Of a DNA stretch of 64,000 bases, positions 49,653-59,462 are shown piece after piece. How positions within the stretch are numbered: the stretch's first letter is position 1; each line of letters starts with the position of its first letter. The notes beneath the pieces were generated by a model. The model was not told the origin of the DNA and did not search any database. It saw nothing but the letters and a program-made list of their open reading frames with translations. The DNA is from Stenotrophomonas maltophilia. Its GTDB lineage: Bacteria > Pseudomonadota > Gammaproteobacteria > Xanthomonadales > Xanthomonadaceae. The translations under genes were made by a program, and so were the position numbers. The DNA lies in contig NZ_LT906480.1 in NCBI RefSeq assembly GCF_900186865.1, positions 2,498,001 to 2,562,000 on the forward strand, written 5' to 3'.

Positions 49653-50486
49653 TTATGAGTGCCCGGCGTGCGGGGAAATCTCAAAGCTCAGCGACGCCCG
49701 ATCCGACACAAAATCCAAACCCTTTTGTGTAGAGGGCACCATGTGATTGGTGTGGATGTACCAGGTCTTGGCGGTGGTCACCTGGAAACTGGCTTGGCCT
49801 TGGGCATCGGTGCGCAGGAGCGTAGCGCTACCGTGCCCACCCTTGACCGGTGCGTCAGCACGATGACCGACGTACACGCGTAGGTTGGGCACTGGCGTGC
49901 CCTGCTGCAGCACCTGGAACGACAGCTGTTTGCCGACCTTCACGCTTCCAGGATTGCGGGCCAAGCGGATCTCCAGCGGATAGCCCAGCGAGGCAGCGAA
50001 ATCGTCGGTCAGTTTTGTGCCCACCTGTCCAATGGTACGAGCATGCTTGGTATAGCTATAGGTGACCCCTTTGGGAAACTTGCTCGCATCATAGGTGGCC
50101 AGGGTATCGGGCAAGTCTTCCAACTCCAGGTACTTGCCGAACTCGCTGGCCGTACGCGTGCTGGTGGAGGCCATCGTCGAGACCCCCAGCAGATAGGTGC
50201 CCTCGCCCGCCGGATGCACGGTGAGCTGGCTCTGCTTGCCGACCTCTTTCCAACTGGCCAAGTCCGGTGCAGCCTTAGCGCCGCCCTGACTCAGCGAAAC
50301 GTCCTGTAGACGGGCTCGGGTGACTGCACCTGCACTTTCATCGAAGGTGCCATTGTTCACCAACGCTGTGTTCGCCTCGCCCGCTGCGGTGCCAGGCTTG
50401 GAGAAAGCGACAAACAGGTCGTGCGCACCGGCACTGCCGGCCACAGCGAACAGCAGTAGTGTGGCGGATAGTTGCGTGTTTCTCAT
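49653..50486 (-). CDS. DUF4198 periplasmic metal-related protein
   Basis: 277 residues: a signal peptide (1-21, SAGA/HDLF) and mature N-terminus HDLFV, typical of DUF4198 (CbiK/NikK-like), in which the N-terminal His helps bind nickel, cobalt or copper. RVYVGHRADAPVKGG (about 210) and a C-terminal HTNHMVPSTQKG (about 244-255) give further His. It probably takes part in metal delivery to a TonB receptor. The receptor gene encoded just upstream is only a fragment, so the pair may be non-functional here. Confidence 0.75.
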   Translation of the reverse strand: MRNTQLSATLLLFAVAGSAGAHDLFVAFSKPGTAAGEANTALVNNGTFDESAGAVTRARLQDVSLSQGGAKAAPDLASWKEVGKQSQLTVHPAGEGTYLLGVSTMASTSTRTASEFGKYLELEDLPDTLATYDASKFPKGVTYSYTKHARTIGQVGTKLTDDFAASLGYPLEIRLARNPGSVKVGKQLSFQVLQQGTPVPNLRVYVGHRADAPVKGGHGSATLLRTDAQGQASFQVTTAKTWYIHTNHMVPSTQKGLDFVSDRASLSFEISPHAGHS

Positions 50487-50512
50487 GATGTGTAGCTCCT
50501 CGTGATCGTGGC

Positions 50513-50872
50513 TTACCAGTGGTAACCAAAGCGGACGTTCCAGCGACGACCCAGCAAGTCGTACGTCATGGTGTCGGTGTCGGTGTTGGGGTTGTTCTTC
50601 ACGAACGGCGCCTTCTTATCGAGCACTTTTTCAACGCCGGCGGAGATATCCCATTTCTTCTTGATGCCGTAGCTCAGTTGCAGGCTGTGGTACACCACGC
50701 TGGACACATGCGAGCCGATCGTGTCGGGCACGGCGATGATGTCGTCCGCGCTGCCGATGTACTGCGCCGAATAGACGCCGGTCCAACGGTTCTTGCCCAT
50801 ACGCAGTGAGCCCAAGCCACGCCACTGGGTGTAGCTACCCAAGCCGCTGGTGATCTTGCCGGCGTACTCAAT
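50513..50872 (-). pseudogene. C-terminal fragment of a TonB-dependent receptor
   Basis: About 120 codons with typical outer-membrane barrel strands (WRGLGSLRMGKNRWTGVYSA in part, LQLSYGIKKKWDISAGVEKV in part) and a terminal NVRFGYHW, the last-strand pattern ending in an aromatic residue. Plug and most of the barrel are missing. The frame runs upstream into antisense of another gene fragment from 50874 on, so the join is a recombination scar. It lies 27 bases before DUF4198, matching an ancestral receptor-DUF4198 operon. Confidence 0.8.
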
Positions 50873-50873
50873 G

Positions 50874-51077
50874 GTGGTGGCCCCGGGCGTGAGCGCCCCC
50901 AACCCACGCGGGGTGAGTCTGGAGGTCCTGGAAGCCCTGCTGGATCTGGTCATGGCCTCGGGCAAGGTACGTGTGGTCGACGTGGCGGAACTGTGTCCGC
51001 CCCTGGATCCGGATCAAGCCACCGCACGTGTGGCCGCGCGTTTGATCCACCGAATGGTCAGTGCGCAGGCTCAGTGA
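50874..51077 (+). pseudogene. C-terminal fragment of an arginase-family enzyme (HutG-like)
   Basis: 67 codons on the plus strand beginning VVAPGVSAPNPRGVSLEVLE and ending AARLIHRMVSAQAQ. The APGVSAP...RG segment and V(V/A)DVAELxPxxDxxxxTAR pattern are those of the C-terminus of formimidoylglutamase/agmatinase-type enzymes. The Mn-binding Asp/His motifs, which lie upstream, are gone. It is joined head-on to the TonB receptor fragment within two or three bases. Confidence 0.7.
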
Positions 51078-51106
51078 AGTGATATCGGCTGGCAAAAGGC
51101 AGTGAG

Positions 51107-51658
51107 CTAATGGGAACGCTCAGCCAGCAACTGCTTCATTTGCGCGATCTCCTGTGTCTGCGAGGTAATAATGTCCTGGCAGAGCTTCACCAACTCAGGA
51201 TCCTTCAGACGATTCTCCTCACACATCAGGATGGCGCCAGCGTGGTGGGGAATCATCGAACGGATGAACTGCTTGTCAGTGACCGCTGCTTGAGTGCGAA
51301 TGCCCCACCAGCAGAACAGCATGAACGCCACCGTCAGACCAGCCAGAATCAGATTGCGTCGGCGATCGGGGTACATGCTGGACATTAGCCACAGCTCGAT
51401 CAGCAGCATGGGAGCGGCCATCAGGCCCGCCATGTAGAACTGGTTCACGTTGGTATAGACGTTAGCCCACTGATCGACCATTGCGTACATCAATGCGTAC
51501 ATGGCCACGAAAGACAGGCCCATCATCAACAACAGGCGGCCGTAATGGCCTTGATGCCCTTGTTGTGCCTGGTGGGCAGGTTGGTGTGAGGCGTGCGGTT
51601 TTGCGTGCTGGGACTGCGGGTCTTGCGCGTTTTCGTGCGTACCGTGCGAAGAGGACAT
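51107..51658 (-). CDS. DUF305 family copper-resistance protein
   Basis: 183 residues: a His/Gln-rich N-terminus (HASHQPAHQAQQGHQGH), three membrane segments (about 42-60, 75-95, 105-122), then a C-terminal DUF305 part with MIPHHAGAILMCEEN (about 138-152), rich in Met/His/Cys. DUF305 proteins are four-helix ferritin-like proteins common in copper clusters. It lies 74 bases after the EF-hand gene. Confidence 0.85.
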   Translation of the reverse strand: MSSSHGTHENAQDPQSQHAKPHASHQPAHQAQQGHQGHYGRLLLMMGLSFVAMYALMYAMVDQWANVYTNVNQFYMAGLMAAPMLLIELWLMSSMYPDRRRNLILAGLTVAFMLFCWWGIRTQAAVTDKQFIRSMIPHHAGAILMCEENRLKDPELVKLCQDIITSQTQEIAQMKQLLAERSH

Positions 51659-51732
51659 AACAATCTCCGTGGGAATGGCAGAACGGCGGAAGAACCCGGG
51701 AACTGTTGGAAGAGCTCCCGGGCTGAGAACAC

Positions 51733-52008
51733 TTACATACCCTTGCCGGCAGCGAATTCCTGCGGGCTCAGCTTGCCATCTTTGTTGCTATCGAGCATGC
51801 CAAAGTGCGGCGCCAGCTTGTGCTTGGCCAGTTCTTCCTTGGACAGCGAGCCGTCCTTGTTGGCATCGAGCTTGGTGAAATCGGCATCGGCCGCCGCCGG
51901 CTTGTGCTGACCGTGGTCGGTGGTGGGCGTGGTGGTCTGGCCGCCGGCGAAGGCCGCGCCCGCCATCAGGAACAAGGCCATCATCGAGAGGGAGGCATAA
52001 CGCTTCAT
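51733..52008 (-). CDS. Small secreted EF-hand protein
   Basis: 91 residues: a signal peptide (1-22, GAAFA) and two EF-hand loops, DANKDGSLSKEE (about 48-59) and DSNKDGKLSPQE (about 72-83), with all calcium-binding positions filled. AAGGAG lies 8 bases before ATG 52008. It is part of the copper operon; in other clusters such proteins (CusF-neighbours) are of unknown role, perhaps periplasmic calcium/metal sensing. Confidence 0.85.
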   Translation of the reverse strand: MKRYASLSMMALFLMAGAAFAGGQTTTPTTDHGQHKPAAADADFTKLDANKDGSLSKEELAKHKLAPHFGMLDSNKDGKLSPQEFAAGKGM

Positions 52009-52036
52009 TGCAGTACTCCTTGTGGGATATGAGCCA

Positions 52037-54358
52037 TCAGTGACAGGAATGGCCGCGCGCAGGCTCATCGGCGCGGTCAGGGTGGGGGGTGGCAACAACG
52101 GTGGAGCCGGACAAACGCAGGGCATTGGTGACCACCGAAACCGAGCTCAGGCTCATGGCCAGGGCCGCCATCATCGGACTGAGCAAAAGGCCGAAGCTGG
52201 GATACAGCAAGCCGGCGGCGATAGGCACGCCGATGGCGTTGTAGACGAAGGCGAAGCCCAGGTTCTGCTTCATATTGGCCACCGTCAAAGACGAGATGGC
52301 ACGGGCTTGCACGATGCGCCTCAAATCACCCTTGACCAGGGTGAGCTGGGCGCTGGACATGGCCACATCCGTGCCCGTCCCCATCGCGATGCCCACATCG
52401 GCTGCCGCCAGGGCCGGCGCATCGTTGATGCCATCGCCAGCCATGGCCACGCGACGACCCTGGGCTTTGAGTTGCTGGACCAGGTCGGCCTTGTCCTGCG
52501 GCTTGACGCCACCACGCACATCCTCGATGCCCAGCGTGCGCCCCACGGCCTCGGCCGTCGCCTGTGCGTCACCGGAGGCCATCACCACGTGCAGGCCATC
52601 GGCACGTAGCAGGTTCAAGGCAGGCAAGGTCGTGGCTTTGATGGGATCAGCCACCGCAATGGCGCCGGCCAACCGACCATTGACCGCCAGGAACATCACG
52701 CTAGCGCCTTCTTTCCGAAGACGCTCGGCGCTGCTTTGCAAAGGTGCTACATCGGCGCCAACCGACGCCATCAGGCTTTGGTTGCCGAGCACGACATCCT
52801 GATCGGACACGCGCCCGCGGACGCCTTGGCCGGTGAGCGAATCAAAATCTTGGGCGGCCACCAGGTTCAAGCCACGTCGCTGGGCTTCAGCCACGATGGC
52901 CTCGGCCAAGGGGTGCTCACTGCCCTGCTCCAAGCTGCCGGCCAAACAAAGGATCTGATCGGCGTCGAAGCCGGCGTTGGAGAGCGTGTCGCGAAAGGCT
53001 GGACGCCCCTCGGTCAACGTACCGGTCTTGTCCACGATCAACGTGTCGATCAGACGTAGCTGCTCGATCGCCTGAGCATCGCGGAACAGGACCCCGACCT
53101 GCGCAGCGCGGCCAGTGGCGACCATGATCGACATGGGGGTAGCCAAACCCAAGGCACACGGGCAAGCAATGATCAGAACCGATACGGCATTGAGGACGGC
53201 AAAGGTCCAGGACGGTTCGGGTCCAAACAGACCCCATCCGAAGAACGTGAGCACCGCCGTGGCCAGCACGGCCAGGACAAACCAGTACGCCACCTTGTCC
53301 GCCATACGCTGCATCGGCGCGCGGGAGCGCTGGGCTTGGGCTACCAACTGCACAATCTGCGCCAGTACCGTCCCGGATCCGACTTTGTCCGCCCGGATGA
53401 CTAAGGCGCCCGTCCCGTTGAGCGTGGCGCCTATAACGTGATCACCGACAGCCTTCTCCACCGGAATGGGTTCACCGGTCAGCATCGACTCATCGACACT
53501 GGCGCGGCCTTCGATGACTTCCCCATCGACCGGCACCTTCTCGCCCGGTCGTACGCGAAGCAGATCACCCACGTGCACGTGATCCAGCGCAACGTCCTCT
53601 TCGCCCCCATCGGGTTTGACGCGGCGAGCCGTCTTGGGCGCCAATCCCAGCAGGGACTTGATGGCCGCCGAGGTTTTGGAACGCGCCCGCAGTTCCAGCA
53701 GCTGTCCGAGCAGGGTGAGCGAGACGATGACCGCTGCCGCCTCGAAGTAGACCCCTACCCGTCCATGCTCGCGGAAAGAGTCCGGAAACAGGTCCGGTGC
53801 CACGGTGGCCACCACGCTGTAGCCAAACGCGGCGGCCACGCCGATGCCGATCAGCGTCCACATGTTGGGGCTGCGATTGCCGATGGACTGTAGGCAGCGC
53901 TCAAAGAAAGGCCACCCCGCCCAGAGCACCACCGGGGCGCTCAGCACGAGCTCAATCCAGGTGCGCGCCTGCGTGGACAAGCCGGGCAGACGGTGTCCCA
54001 GCATGGCCAAGACCAGGACGATCAACGTCAAAGGCAACGTCCACCAGAACCTTCGGGTGAAATCGCGTAACTCTGGATTGTCGTCCTCCTCCAGCGAGGG
54101 CATCTCCGGCTCCAGCGCCATGCCGCAGATCGGACAGGTGCCGGGACCTGGCTGACGAATCTGCGGATGCATCGGGCAGGTGTAGACCGTGGCGTGGGTA
54201 CCGCTGGGTTGGGCCACCGCTGCTGGGGCGGTCACTTCAACTTGCTGGGGAGCATCGTCCGTATAGCGGACGGGATTGGTGATGACCCGTCCATCCGCAG
54301 CCTCGACAGGGGCTGCGCCTGCAGAATGGTGATGGTCATGGGACGACGGTGAGTTCAT
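52037..54358 (-). CDS. copA: P1B-type copper-translocating ATPase (CopA-like)
   Basis: 773 residues. A His-rich N-terminus ([10 protein letters not shown]) and a heavy-metal-binding domain [20 protein letters not shown] (61-80, 20 residues) replace the usual HMA domains. Then eight membrane segments, TGE (294-296), CPC (399-401) in [13 protein letters not shown], phosphorylation site DKTGT (443-447), and [10 protein letters not shown] (about 670). The C-terminus ends GHSCH, another possible metal site. CPC classes it as a Cu(I)/Ag(I) exporter. It begins 62 bases after copD and is probably co-transcribed. Confidence 0.93.
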   Translation of the reverse strand: MNSPSSHDHHHSAGAAPVEAADGRVITNPVRYTDDAPQQVEVTAPAAVAQPSGTHATVYTCPMHPQIRQPGPGTCPICGMALEPEMPSLEEDDNPELRDFTRRFWWTLPLTLIVLVLAMLGHRLPGLSTQARTWIELVLSAPVVLWAGWPFFERCLQSIGNRSPNMWTLIGIGVAAAFGYSVVATVAPDLFPDSFREHGRVGVYFEAAAVIVSLTLLGQLLELRARSKTSAAIKSLLGLAPKTARRVKPDGGEEDVALDHVHVGDLLRVRPGEKVPVDGEVIEGRASVDESMLTGEPIPVEKAVGDHVIGATLNGTGALVIRADKVGSGTVLAQIVQLVAQAQRSRAPMQRMADKVAYWFVLAVLATAVLTFFGWGLFGPEPSWTFAVLNAVSVLIIACPCALGLATPMSIMVATGRAAQVGVLFRDAQAIEQLRLIDTLIVDKTGTLTEGRPAFRDTLSNAGFDADQILCLAGSLEQGSEHPLAEAIVAEAQRRGLNLVAAQDFDSLTGQGVRGRVSDQDVVLGNQSLMASVGADVAPLQSSAERLRKEGASVMFLAVNGRLAGAIAVADPIKATTLPALNLLRADGLHVVMASGDAQATAEAVGRTLGIEDVRGGVKPQDKADLVQQLKAQGRRVAMAGDGINDAPALAAADVGIAMGTGTDVAMSSAQLTLVKGDLRRIVQARAISSLTVANMKQNLGFAFVYNAIGVPIAAGLLYPSFGLLLSPMMAALAMSLSSVSVVTNALRLSGSTVVATPHPDRADEPARGHSCH

Positions 54359-54419
54359 GCCGATGCTCGCTTTAGTGGGGATGGACTGCCAAGGCAGTGT
54401 GCCATTGCGGGTTACACAG

Positions 54420-55349
54420 CTATTCGGGGCTGAGCGTCCCGAGCACTGAAACAACAATCAGGATCAAGATGGCCAGCGCGGCCTCAGCCGTAACACTCTG
54501 CCGCAAAGCCCGCACCTCCTGCGCGGGATCTCCGCTGGTCAGCGCTCGTTCCAAGCGCGGCACCAGCGTCCATCGGTGCAGCGCTCCCAAACCCAGCATT
54601 CCAGCGAACAGGGCCAGTTTGAAAAGCAGCAACTTCCCGTAGGTGCTCTGGAACAGGGCCGAAAACGACCACGCGGTGAGATCCCCGTAGTGCGCGATGC
54701 CGGACACGATGAGCGCACCAACGAAGATCGTTCCCAGCGTCGAAAAACCATGCAGAAAGTCATGCGTTGATCGCAGACGCCCGCTGCCGTTCGTCTCTTT
54801 GCCGCGCAGCAGCATGGCAAGGAACATCAGGACCGCTGCGATCCAGCCGCCTGCCGCGAGAAGATGGACGATGCCTGCAGCAAGCCGGACCGCGCCTGCC
54901 AAGCCCTCGCCAGCGGCGGCGTGGCCGTTCCATGCCAGCGAAGCGAGTGCGCCGCCCGCCAGCATCGCCCCCAGCGGGAAGGCGGTCTCCACCTTCCCGC
55001 GGCGACGATGCCATCCGAGCACGAACATCAGGGCGACCAGCAGCGCGCCTCTCGCCATGGCTGCCCGGCCCCCGGACGTCTCGAGCAGATACCAGCCAAG
55101 CGATGCGCGATCAACCTCGGCAAGCGGCATTCCCATGATGCCCGCGGTCTTGAAGACGACATCGAGCCCGGTGAGCACGAGACCGGCTACGGCACCCGCC
55201 AATAGAACGCCCATGAGTGACCACCCGGCCAAGGCGTCGGCGAGTGCCGATCGACGCGACCCGTACCAACCGAAGAGTGGAACCCCGAAAAGAACCATGA
55301 TGACAAGGTATTCCAAGAATCTCAGTGCATAAGCCGACAGGTCGAACAT
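54420..55349 (-). CDS. copD: Copper resistance protein CopD
   Basis: 309 residues, eight hydrophobic segments, matching the CopD/PcoD family (inner-membrane copper uptake or cytochrome-like). It contains [12 protein letters not shown] (about 153-164) with conserved His, and SGIAHYGDL (about 240-248). GAGGAG lies 7 bases before ATG 55349, and copC ends 10 bases upstream, giving the usual copCD pair. Confidence 0.9.
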   Translation of the reverse strand: MFDLSAYALRFLEYLVIMVLFGVPLFGWYGSRRSALADALAGWSLMGVLLAGAVAGLVLTGLDVVFKTAGIMGMPLAEVDRASLGWYLLETSGGRAAMARGALLVALMFVLGWHRRRGKVETAFPLGAMLAGGALASLAWNGHAAAGEGLAGAVRLAAGIVHLLAAGGWIAAVLMFLAMLLRGKETNGSGRLRSTHDFLHGFSTLGTIFVGALIVSGIAHYGDLTAWSFSALFQSTYGKLLLFKLALFAGMLGLGALHRWTLVPRLERALTSGDPAQEVRALRQSVTAEAALAILILIVVSVLGTLSPE

Positions 55350-55359
55350 TCGCGACTCC

Positions 55360-55743
55360 TCAGCGCACCGTGAAGCTGAAGCTGCCCGGCATGGGGTGGT
55401 TGTCACCACCGACGGCGCGGTATTCCACGGTATAGACGCCCGGAGCCAGCGGTCCAGGCAACTTGGCACGCAGGGTCTTGCCGTTGTTGACGATCTCGGT
55501 CGTGAAATTCTCGATCGGCATGGTGGAACTGCCGTGCTTCATGAGCAACTTGAGACGCGACGCCCGCGGAATCAATGTCTCGTTGAACACGAGATCGATC
55601 TGGCCTGGCGAGGCCACCACCGCATTTGCCGCCGGTGTGGACTGCTGCAGCGCGGCGTGGGCGTGCGCGACCTGCAGCGAAAACTGCCCGGCCGCGATTG
55701 CGAGGACGAGCGCGAAGGAGCGAATGACGTTGGACGACTTCAT
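55360..55743 (-). CDS. copC: Copper resistance protein CopC
   Basis: 127 residues: a signal peptide cleaved after AHA (residue 28), so the mature protein starts His-Ala-Ala-Leu. This N-terminal His is the Cu(II) ligand of CopC proteins. The C-terminal GDNHPMPGSFSF motif (about 114-125) provides the Asp/His pair of the same site. The Met-rich Cu(I) loop of classical CopC is absent (only MKHGSSTMP), so it is a Cu(II)-only type. Confidence 0.92.
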   Translation of the reverse strand: MKSSNVIRSFALVLAIAAGQFSLQVAHAHAALQQSTPAANAVVASPGQIDLVFNETLIPRASRLKLLMKHGSSTMPIENFTTEIVNNGKTLRAKLPGPLAPGVYTVEYRAVGGDNHPMPGSFSFTVR

Positions 55744-55884
55744 ATGGATAAATCCTCATTGGAATGTGATGCAGAGCCCGTTCGGGAGGGGCCGCGCTGT
55801 GTTCGATGCGACAAGCGTTAGATGTCGGACTGTCACTGAAACCACGATTTGTCGGATTTTCTTGATACTTCCGCTTTCGCGAGA

Positions 55885-55916
55885 CGAGGATCCCACCGGC
55901 TCAGGCGGGATCCTCG
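55885..55916 (-). promoter_or_regulatory. Hairpin downstream of the four-helix copper protein gene
   Basis: Perfect 10-bp stem CGAGGATCCC/GGGATCCTCG with a 12-base loop, 6 bases after the stop of the gene at 55922. No U-tract follows on either strand, so it may stabilise the mRNA rather than terminate. The remaining spacer to copC (55744-55884) should hold the copCD promoter; I see no clear boxes. Confidence 0.5.
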
Positions 55917-55921
55917 ACGCA

Positions 55922-56272
55922 TTACGCTGCCATGGCGCTGCAGCTTTCCGCGCAGCGGCGACAAACTTCGGCGCAGCGCGTCATCTCAGGGTCGTTCATG
56001 GCGTCGCATGCATCGGCGCACTGGCGGCAGATCTCCGCGCAGGCACCGCAAACCACGTCGTGAACGCTGGCACCGCGCAGCATCGCGTCGGCACTGGTTG
56101 CGCAGGTATCGGCACACGTCGCCAACAGGGCGATGTGCTCCGGGGCCGCGTGAACACCTCCTTTGGTCAGGCAGTAGTTGATGGTCTCCAGGCAGATCGC
56201 ATGGCATTGCGTGCAGTTGTCGATGCACTCGTTCATGGCCTGGGGCCGGTGTGCTGCGGAATGGTGAGTCAT
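55922..56272 (-). CDS. Four-helix-bundle copper-binding protein (DUF326/Csp-like)
   Basis: 116 residues with 13 or more cysteines in helical CxxxC spacing (CIDNCTQCHAIC, CADTCATSAD, CGACAEICRQCADAC, CAEVCRRCAESC). This is the hallmark of Csp copper-storage proteins, which fill a four-helix bundle with Cu(I)-thiolates. No signal peptide, so cytosolic (Csp3-like). AAGGAG lies 7 bases before ATG 56272. It should buffer cytosolic copper. Confidence 0.9.
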   Translation of the reverse strand: MTHHSAAHRPQAMNECIDNCTQCHAICLETINYCLTKGGVHAAPEHIALLATCADTCATSADAMLRGASVHDVVCGACAEICRQCADACDAMNDPEMTRCAEVCRRCAESCSAMAA

Positions 56273-56342
56273 GTAGTTCTCCTTCTTCCTCGCGGGCGAG
56301 AATCGGCGCGCCCGCAACACCGTCCCCTGTTGCTGCGACGGA

Positions 56343-56867
56343 TCAGTGCTGTGCGAACGGTTCAGTGGTTCCGTCGCGATGGATCAGCTCGACCGTGAAC
56401 GGCTGCTGGCGTCCCTCCGGGACCTCCATGCCCGGAGAACCAAGCGGCATCCCTGGGAGGACCAGGCCGCGTGCGTTCGGCTTTTCTTCGAGGAGACGCT
56501 TGATGTCCGCGGCCGGAACGTGGCCTTCGATGACGTATCCGCCGATCTCGGCCGTGTGGCAGGAGCCCTTTGCATAGGGGACACCCAACCGCTCCTTGAC
56601 CAGACCCAGGTCATCCATGTCGTGCGCATCCACGGTGAATCCCGCCTTCTGCACGTGGTCGATCCAGACACCGCAGCACCCGCAGGTCGGGGTCTTGTGG
56701 ACGGTCATGCGTGGCAGGGCTGCTGGAGTCGCGTCCGCTGATTGGACGACAACCTGTGCGGAGGGCGAGGTTGTGGGTTGCGCGGATGAAGCATCCTGGG
56801 TGCAAGCACCCAGACCAGCCACGGCAAGGACCACAAAAGTCAGACGGTGCAATGTGAGCGTAGTCAT
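56343..56867 (-). CDS. DUF411 lipoprotein (copper/metal-binding)
   Basis: 174 residues: a lipoprotein signal (lipobox LGAC, Cys22), then the DUF411 domain with KTPTCGCCGVWIDHV (about 58-72) and a conserved GSCHTAEIGGYVIEGHVPA (about 102-120). DUF411 proteins are small thiol proteins found in copper and mercury clusters, thought to bind Cu(I) through CGCC. It ends 71 bases before the DUF326 gene. Confidence 0.88.
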   Translation of the reverse strand: MTTLTLHRLTFVVLAVAGLGACTQDASSAQPTTSPSAQVVVQSADATPAALPRMTVHKTPTCGCCGVWIDHVQKAGFTVDAHDMDDLGLVKERLGVPYAKGSCHTAEIGGYVIEGHVPAADIKRLLEEKPNARGLVLPGMPLGSPGMEVPEGRQQPFTVELIHRDGTTEPFAQH

Positions 56868-56881
56868 TTCAATCTCTCGAC

Positions 56882-57391
56882 TCAGCGCTTGGTCCGCGAG
56901 GACCAGTGGATGTGGACGATCCGCCAGCCGTCCGCGGTCTCCTTCAGCACCATCGTCTCGTCGCTCTGGACGGTCAGTGGCTGGCCGTCCTTCTGGGCAT
57001 GCAACTCGCTTTCGGTTCCGACCCACGCGAACTCGCCAGCGGCTCGTGCGCGCTGATGGAGCAGCTGGCGATGGGCGCCCTTGAGGAACGCCGCATCGCT
57101 GACTGCGTGATGGCCCATGTATTCCTCGCGGCTGCGTTCGGCGCCCCCGGACTCGAGGATGAGAACGTCGGCAGCGAGCAGGGCTTCGACCGTGGCCAGA
57201 TCGCCGCTAGACAGGGCCCTGTTGAAACGCTCCGCTACGGCGACCGCGGCCTCTGCAGTGACTGGGACGTCGACGTCCGCAGATGCCGCGGCAGCGGGGT
57301 GATGTGCGTGCGGCTGTGTCGCCTGCGCCATTGCGGGGGACACGACGGCCAGTGCCAGTGCGAGGGTGAACGAGATTGCTGTTGCGTTCAT
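56882..57391 (-). CDS. Secreted DUF4440/SnoaL-like protein
   Basis: 169 residues: a signal peptide (1-22, PAMAQ) and a His-containing linker (PHAHHPAAA), then an NTF2-like DUF4440 domain (AVAVAERFNRALSSGDL ... GWRIVHIHWSS). This fold often acts as a ligand-binding or ketosteroid-isomerase-like module. In copper clusters its role is unknown. TGGAGC lies 8 bases before ATG 57391, and the DUF411 gene follows 14 bases after its stop. Confidence 0.8.
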   Translation of the reverse strand: MNATAISFTLALALAVVSPAMAQATQPHAHHPAAAASADVDVPVTAEAAVAVAERFNRALSSGDLATVEALLAADVLILESGGAERSREEYMGHHAVSDAAFLKGAHRQLLHQRARAAGEFAWVGTESELHAQKDGQPLTVQSDETMVLKETADGWRIVHIHWSSRTKR

Positions 57392-57410
57392 TGCGTGGGC
57401 TCCAAGGAGA

Positions 57411-58181
57411 TCAATGGGTGTGCGCATGGCCGTCATCGGCCACGGGCGTGTGTGGTGCAGGGTGCGACTCCACCTTGCCGTCGGGATGGCCGTGGCTCAC
57501 CAACCCGACTTCCGTGTCGCTGGGTGTCGGGCCGTGGTGATCGTCGTCCACGCCCGGCGGGTGCGCATGCGGCATGGAGTTGTTGCCCGGCTCGAATAAG
57601 GCAGGGTGATCCTCGGCCTTTTCGTCGTCATGGTGGCCTTGCGTCTCGCCGCCGCCATGCGAATGGCCCTCGCTGCTGTCGACAAGTTCCTTGTACGCAG
57701 TCGCGTCCAGCGTGGGCAACTTCTGCAGGAAGGCCGACATGTTCCATATGAACTCATCGTCCATGCTGCCGCCCCAAGCGGGCATGCCGCTGGCCTTGAT
57801 GCCGTGCTTGATCACCCAGAACGCCTCAGCTGGAGCGACCGGCTGTTTGCTTAGGTTCGGTGGCGCGGGGTACAGGCCCTTGCTCATCTCGGTGGCCGCC
57901 GCGTCTGGTGAAAGATGGCAGGTCACGCACATGGCGTTGTAGTTGCCCGCACCCTGGCGGATACGCTCAGGATCATCAAGGTTCGTGGGTAGCTGAAGCT
58001 TGGCGGCGCGCACCTCAATGGAACGCTCGCGCGCCGTTTCAAGTAGCGCATACACCGGGCGACTATGCGGATCGTCGGCGGCCACGTTGTACACGCCCAG
58101 AGAGACCGTGGCGGTTGCGACCACCGCAACCAATGCCACGCCGGCACCGAGCCATACCCACATCTTTTTGTTGGATTTCAT
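57411..58181 (-). CDS. Cytochrome c with His-rich C-terminal tail
   Basis: 256 residues: a signal anchor (about 7-29), a class I cytochrome c domain with CVTCH (85-89) and the axial Met133 in ASGMPAWGG, then a long tail (about 165-256) with over 20 His mixed with Asp/Glu/Pro (for example HSHGGGETQGHHDDE). The tail should bind several Cu ions. It starts 12 bases after copB and could take electrons from Cu(I) oxidised by CopA or feed them to it. This fusion of cytochrome and metal sponge is unusual. Confidence 0.88.
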   Translation of the reverse strand: MKSNKKMWVWLGAGVALVAVVATATVSLGVYNVAADDPHSRPVYALLETARERSIEVRAAKLQLPTNLDDPERIRQGAGNYNAMCVTCHLSPDAAATEMSKGLYPAPPNLSKQPVAPAEAFWVIKHGIKASGMPAWGGSMDDEFIWNMSAFLQKLPTLDATAYKELVDSSEGHSHGGGETQGHHDDEKAEDHPALFEPGNNSMPHAHPPGVDDDHHGPTPSDTEVGLVSHGHPDGKVESHPAPHTPVADDGHAHTH

Positions 58182-58193
58182 TGTCAGTTCCCC

Positions 58194-59462
58194 TTAGAAC
58201 CAGGTACGAAGGCCGATAACCAAGCGCGTGTCTTCAAAGGACTCGCCATGCTCGCGTCGCATGTCTGCGGTATTGCCAAACGCGCGCTCGTACACCACGC
58301 CGATGTAGGGAGCGAACTTTCGGGTGAACTCATAGCGAAGTCGTAGCCCCGCCTCAGCGGCACTCAGACCCGAACCTATCCCGCGCAATGGATCGTTCTT
58401 GCCATAGGCGGTGACTTCCACCAGCGGCTGCAAGATCAGCCGGTTGGTTAGCAGCAATTCGTACTCGGCCTCGACATTGGCGGCAGTCTGGCCCCCTTCG
58501 CCGAGATAGGCTGTGGCGGACACTTCGAACTTCATCGGCGCCAAGCCCTGCACACCGATAGCGGCGAAGTTCTGCGATGCCCCAGGCTTGAAGTCATGCC
58601 GCACACCGGCCACCACATCCCACCACGTGGAGATACTGCGGCCGTAAAGCACTTCCAGATCAGCCGACTCGGTCTGACCATCCGTGCGTTCGCCTTCACT
58701 GCGGAGCCAGACGCGATTGAGGTCCGTACCGATCCAGCCCTGGCCCTCCCAGCCCAGCCCGGTGCCCGGATCGGCATCCCAGGTTTCCAGGCGATTGAGC
58801 AGCACGTAGCTCTTGATCGAGTTGTCATGCACCGGATGCGCGTGTTCCGGCGCGATGGCCGCCTTGCGATCCGCGTCCGTCACCGCGGGAATCGGGGTGC
58901 GCGGCTGCGTTGGCGCTGCAGGCCCGTGTCCCATCTGACTGTGGTCCATGCCCTCCATCGATTGCATTCCCGCTTCTGGTGTAGCGGGCGCGGGCGAATC
59001 ATGGCCCATCTGCGAATGGTCCATCCCCTGCATCGCAGGCGTGGCCGTGCCGGAGGTGTCGGCTGCAGCGGGCTGTGCCATCTGACTGTGATCCATGCCC
59101 TGCATCGACTGCGCCTGCGCTGTGGGCGCCGCAGGTGTGCTCGCGGGCGAGCCGTGCCCCATCTGCGAATGGTCCATGCCCTGCATGGCAGGCTCGGCTG
59201 CGTTAGCCTGCGGCTCGGCGTGGCCCATCGCCGCATGATCGATCGTCGCTTCGCTCGTCTTGGCCGGTGTTGCAGGCTTTTGGGCTGGCGCAGGTTTTGA
59301 TGTCGGTGCCTGATGTGCAGAGTGATCCTGAGTCTGGGTCTGCGCGCCCTGCTCCATCTGCATGGAGCCGTGCTGCATAGATTGGGCGCTGGCCGCATTG
59401 GCCAGGGCCAGCGAGATAGCCGTCAGCGCAGTCAGGGTGGTATCGCGTCTATTGATGTTCAT
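58194..59462 (-). CDS. copB: Copper resistance outer-membrane protein CopB
   Basis: 422 residues: a signal peptide (1-26, ASA), a Met/His-rich N-terminal half with five MDHSQM-type repeats ([10 protein letters not shown] and variants at about 95-190), then the CopB/PcoB barrel domain (about 235-422, ending GLRTWF with terminal Phe, as in outer-membrane barrels). The MDHSQM repeats are Cu(I)/Ag(I) ligands. It overlaps the copA stop by 4 bases. PcoB-type proteins are outer-membrane copper oxidoreductase partners. Confidence 0.92.
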   Translation of the reverse strand: MNINRRDTTLTALTAISLALANAASAQSMQHGSMQMEQGAQTQTQDHSAHQAPTSKPAPAQKPATPAKTSEATIDHAAMGHAEPQANAAEPAMQGMDHSQMGHGSPASTPAAPTAQAQSMQGMDHSQMAQPAAADTSGTATPAMQGMDHSQMGHDSPAPATPEAGMQSMEGMDHSQMGHGPAAPTQPRTPIPAVTDADRKAAIAPEHAHPVHDNSIKSYVLLNRLETWDADPGTGLGWEGQGWIGTDLNRVWLRSEGERTDGQTESADLEVLYGRSISTWWDVVAGVRHDFKPGASQNFAAIGVQGLAPMKFEVSATAYLGEGGQTAANVEAEYELLLTNRLILQPLVEVTAYGKNDPLRGIGSGLSAAEAGLRLRYEFTRKFAPYIGVVYERAFGNTADMRREHGESFEDTRLVIGLRTWF

